From contig JALOQT010000072.1 in the NCBI GenBank assembly GCA_025453375.1, positions 1 to 5,869 of the forward strand: DNA of 5,869 nt, in the 5' to 3' direction. The position numbers and the translations under genes were made by a program. Below the pieces are notes generated by a model. That model did not search any database and had not been told where the DNA came from. It was given only the letters and a program-made list of their open reading frames with translations. Numbering within the stretch: the first letter of the stretch is position 1; the number at the start of each line of letters is the position of its first letter. This document shows positions 3,660 to 5,869 of this stretch, piece by piece. The stretch is from Phycisphaerales bacterium (GTDB taxonomy: Bacteria > Planctomycetota > Phycisphaerae > Phycisphaerales > UBA1924).

Positions 3660-5869
3660 TCACCGCGTCGACCGGCGAAGCTCACGCACGCGATCGATCT
3701 CGCGCCCGTAGTTCGCCCGCACGCGGACGTCACGCTGCTCATACTCCTCAAGCTCGCGCAGCAACTGGTCCGCAGGGATCATCTCCCTGCGACGCAGCTT
3801 CACCTCGATCAAGTGCACCGTCGGCATCGTCCGCACCAGCGCGTCAAACGACAGGCTCCGGGCACGCTCAAAGTCGCGCTGCGCCTCATCGATGTTGCCC
3901 ATCTCCAGCTTGATCGCGCCAAGCGTGTCGATGATGTTCGGCTCCGTCGGCGCCTTGGCCGCCGCACGCTCCGCCAGCGGCAGCGCCTCGGCGTGCTGCT
4001 TCAGCCCCTTGCTCAGCACAAACGCAAGGTTGTTCAGCAGTTCCAGATTGTCCTTGTCGATCTCCAGCCCGCGCCGATACGCCGCCACCGCCTTCTCAGG
4101 CTCATTGGTGTTGAAATACGTCGTGCCCATGACACTCAGCGCCGAAATCGAGATCCGCGGCTCCTTCGACCCCGCCAGGCGCTCCAGCTCCGCCAGCGCC
4201 TCGCTCCGCTGAGATTCCACCAGCAACCGGCGCGTCACGATGTTCAGTCGCATCGACTCCGGCCACCCGCCGCTGGGCATCATCGAATCCAACTGCGTTA
4301 CCAGATCCGCCGGGTTCGGCCAGATCAGCGTCATCTCCTCCATCACCGACAACCCCTCGCGCACGTCAGTGAGGTTCAACGTCGACAACGCCGCCTTGAC
4401 ATCCGCCGACGCCTGCTCGGCACGCCGATCGATCATCGACAGCCGAGCCCGCGCAAAGCGGCCCAGCGCCGTCGTGTCTGCACCAAAGGCCGGGTTCTCA
4501 ATCACCGCCCGCGCCCGCGCCGCTTCCGGCGGCACCATCGTCAGCAGCACATCCACCAGCTGCTTCCCGCTCACCGGCCCAGGACGCAGCTCCCACGCCT
4601 GGTTGAACTTGTCCGCCGCCAACTGCAGGTTGCCCACCTGCTGATGGATGAAGCCCTCCAGCGCCACCCACTTCGGATCGCCCGACTTCTTGAAGCCATC
4701 CGACGCCGCATTGGCCGCGTCAGCAATCCGACCCAGGCTCAGGAGCAGCCGGACATACGCATTGCGAACCTCATCATTCTCCGCCTGGTTCAAGCCGCTG
4801 CGCAGCTCCTCGACGGCGCGATTGACATCGCCCCGGCGCGCCCAGCACTCGGCATACATCAGCCGCGCCCGAGCGTTCTTCGGGTCCAGGCGCAGCGCTT
4901 CCTCATACTCACGCACCGCGTCCTCAAACTTCGCCGGGTCCTCAATCAGGAAGTCCGCCCGGCGAACCCGAGCCACCGCCGACCGCGGGTCCTGCTCGAC
5001 GCCCTTGTCCAGGAACTTCACCGCCGACGCACGGTCGCCGCGCGCCCGCGCCAGTTCGCTGGCCAGCAGCAGCACCTGCGTGTCCTCGGACTTGTCCGGG
5101 TTCATCTCCGCCAGCTCACGACCCGCCTCTTCCAGACGCTCCAGCCGCAGCAGACACTCGACCATCCGCTTGCGCAGCAGATTCTCATCATCCTTCGGCA
5201 CAGACTCGCGAGCCCGCGTATATGCCGCCAGCGCGTCAACAAACCGCCCGTTGGTGAACATCATGTCACCCAGCGTGCGATCGACGAACATCGTCTCCGG
5301 CCGCTGATAGCGCCGGCCCTTCTGAAGCACACGCATCGCCAGATCCAGCTTGCCCTGCTGCTCCATCATCCGCGCAAAGTCGATGTGCAGCGAGCCGTCC
5401 AGCAGGTTCTGGTTCAGCTTGGGCACCGCCTCATCAAACAGCGCCTCGGACCGCGTCGAATCACCCCGCAGGCCGATCTCCGCCGCGCGGAGCAGCTTCG
5501 CCTGCGTCTTGATCTCGTCCGCGTCGTTGCCCTCCAGCGCGGTGATGACCTTCGCCGCGTCATCCAGCCGATCAGCACGCAGCATGATCGTCGCCAGCGA
5601 TACCGCGTTCTCCGTCACTTCCGGGTTGTTTTCGAAGATCCGCTGGCGACGGTCAATCGCCTTGGCGCGATCACCAAAGTCAAACTCAAGATTCAGCCAC
5701 AACTGCACAAACGCCTGCTCGTTGATGCCGAAACGCAGCGCACCACGCGCAACCTCCAGCGCCTGGTTCGGCTCGTTCATCGCCAGCAGCACACGCATCA
5801 GCGACACGATCGTCTGCGGGTTCTGCGGCATGATCTCCATCGCACGGCGCAGCGACGCCGCACTCTTGG
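3660..5869 (-). CDS. TPR-repeat protein, 5' end outside window (possible PrsT-like EPS/exosortase-locus component)
   Basis: The frame runs unbroken from the window edge to TGA at 3662-3660, giving 735 complete codons. The ATG at 5840 is internal: residues upstream of it (KSAASLRRA) continue the same helix-turn-helix pattern, so the true start lies beyond 5869. Nearly the whole length is paired amphipathic helices of TPR type. The clearest units, counted in the visible fragment, are near 195-225 (GRFVDALAAYTRARESVP), 314-360 (FEDAVREYEEALRLDP, then GDVNRAVEELRSGL), 575-610 (NEPEKAVAAYRRGLEIDKDN) and 645-675 (GNIDEAQRDFERARSL). TPR arrays are protein-interaction scaffolds. No membrane helix or enzyme motif is visible, and any signal or lipoprotein peptide would be in the missing N-terminus. 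The neighbour is a Wzc-like protein, and long TPR proteins such as PrsT accompany such genes in exosortase-type exopolysaccharide loci. A role in polysaccharide assembly or export is therefore inferred; the TPR call is much surer than the PrsT link. Confidence 0.9.
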   Translation of the reverse strand, partial: KSAASLRRAMEIMPQNPQTIVSLMRVLLAMNEPNQALEVARGALRFGINEQAFVQLWLNLEFDFGDRAKAIDRRQRIFENNPEVTENAVSLATIMLRADRLDDAAKVITALEGNDADEIKTQAKLLRAAEIGLRGDSTRSEALFDEAVPKLNQNLLDGSLHIDFARMMEQQGKLDLAMRVLQKGRRYQRPETMFVDRTLGDMMFTNGRFVDALAAYTRARESVPKDDENLLRKRMVECLLRLERLEEAGRELAEMNPDKSEDTQVLLLASELARARGDRASAVKFLDKGVEQDPRSAVARVRRADFLIEDPAKFEDAVREYEEALRLDPKNARARLMYAECWARRGDVNRAVEELRSGLNQAENDEVRNAYVRLLLSLGRIADAANAASDGFKKSGDPKWVALEGFIHQQVGNLQLAADKFNQAWELRPGPVSGKQLVDVLLTMVPPEAARARAVIENPAFGADTTALGRFARARLSMIDRRAEQASADVKAALSTLNLTDVREGLSVMEEMTLIWPNPADLVTQLDSMMPSGGWPESMRLNIVTRRLLVESQRSEALAELERLAGSKEPRISISALSVMGTTYFNTNEPEKAVAAYRRGLEIDKDNLELLNNLAFVLSKGLKQHAEALPLAERAAAKAPTEPNIIDTLGAIKLEMGNIDEAQRDFERARSLSFDALVRTMPTVHLIEVKLRRREMIPADQLLRELEEYEQRDVRVRANYGREIDRVRELRRSTR

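Noticed and set aside
3660..5840. Taking ATG 5840 as the start of the TPR gene
   Set aside because: The frame stays open to the window edge and the residues upstream continue the TPR helix pattern. No Shine-Dalgarno sequence precedes 5840, so the start is outside the window.
1..5869. CRISPR arrays, tRNA or rRNA genes, insertion sequences, attachment sites
   Set aside because: I saw no regularly spaced repeats, tRNA-like cloverleaf, rRNA sequence, transposase frame or terminal inverted repeats anywhere in the window.

Overview
The window is GC-rich DNA with three protein-coding genes, all on the minus strand. From high to low coordinate (transcription order) they are the 3' part of a long TPR-repeat protein (3660-5869), a complete Wzc-type polysaccharide chain-length/tyrosine-kinase-like membrane protein (1202-3427), and the 5' part of a secreted protein (1-549) downstream of a cobalamin (B12) riboswitch. 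The first and last genes run off the window. The plus-strand open frames look like GC-rich shadows. The GC bias, the lysine-free secreted protein with a Sec signal, the TPR plus Wzc-like pair and the wide, hairpin-containing gaps suggest a Planctomycetota bacterium, perhaps Phycisphaerae. That is inference: no taxonomic marker is present.

Region 3660-5869 encodes at least 735 residues of helical TPR repeats. A 232-bp gap (3428-3659) follows, less GC-rich than the genes. It holds a cluster of CCAA motifs, a weak inverted repeat, a possible promoter and a 13-bp direct repeat just upstream of the kinase ribosome-binding site. Region 1202-3427 encodes a 741-aa protein with a Wzz-type N-terminus, two membrane helices, long periplasmic coiled coils and a cytoplasmic BY-kinase-like domain. 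The Walker A lysine of that domain is replaced by alanine. A Rho-independent terminator (1131-1169) and a perfect 9-bp palindrome close this unit. TPR and Wzc-like proteins occur together in exopolysaccharide export loci, including exosortase/PEP-CTERM loci, so this pair probably works in surface polysaccharide assembly.

A separate unit begins below 1090. A sigma70-like promoter (1060-1088) predicts a transcript start at about 1053, where the P1 helix of the riboswitch begins (aptamer 847-1054). After the aptamer comes an unusual leader of about 300 nt without an evident terminator. It has a hairpin abutting the Shine-Dalgarno sequence and a second upstream copy of one hairpin arm. The controlled gene is not a recognisable B12 enzyme or TonB receptor but a secreted, beta-rich, possibly propeller-like protein. 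This invites the hypothesis of a surface or periplasmic corrinoid-capture protein, and is the most interesting part of the window.
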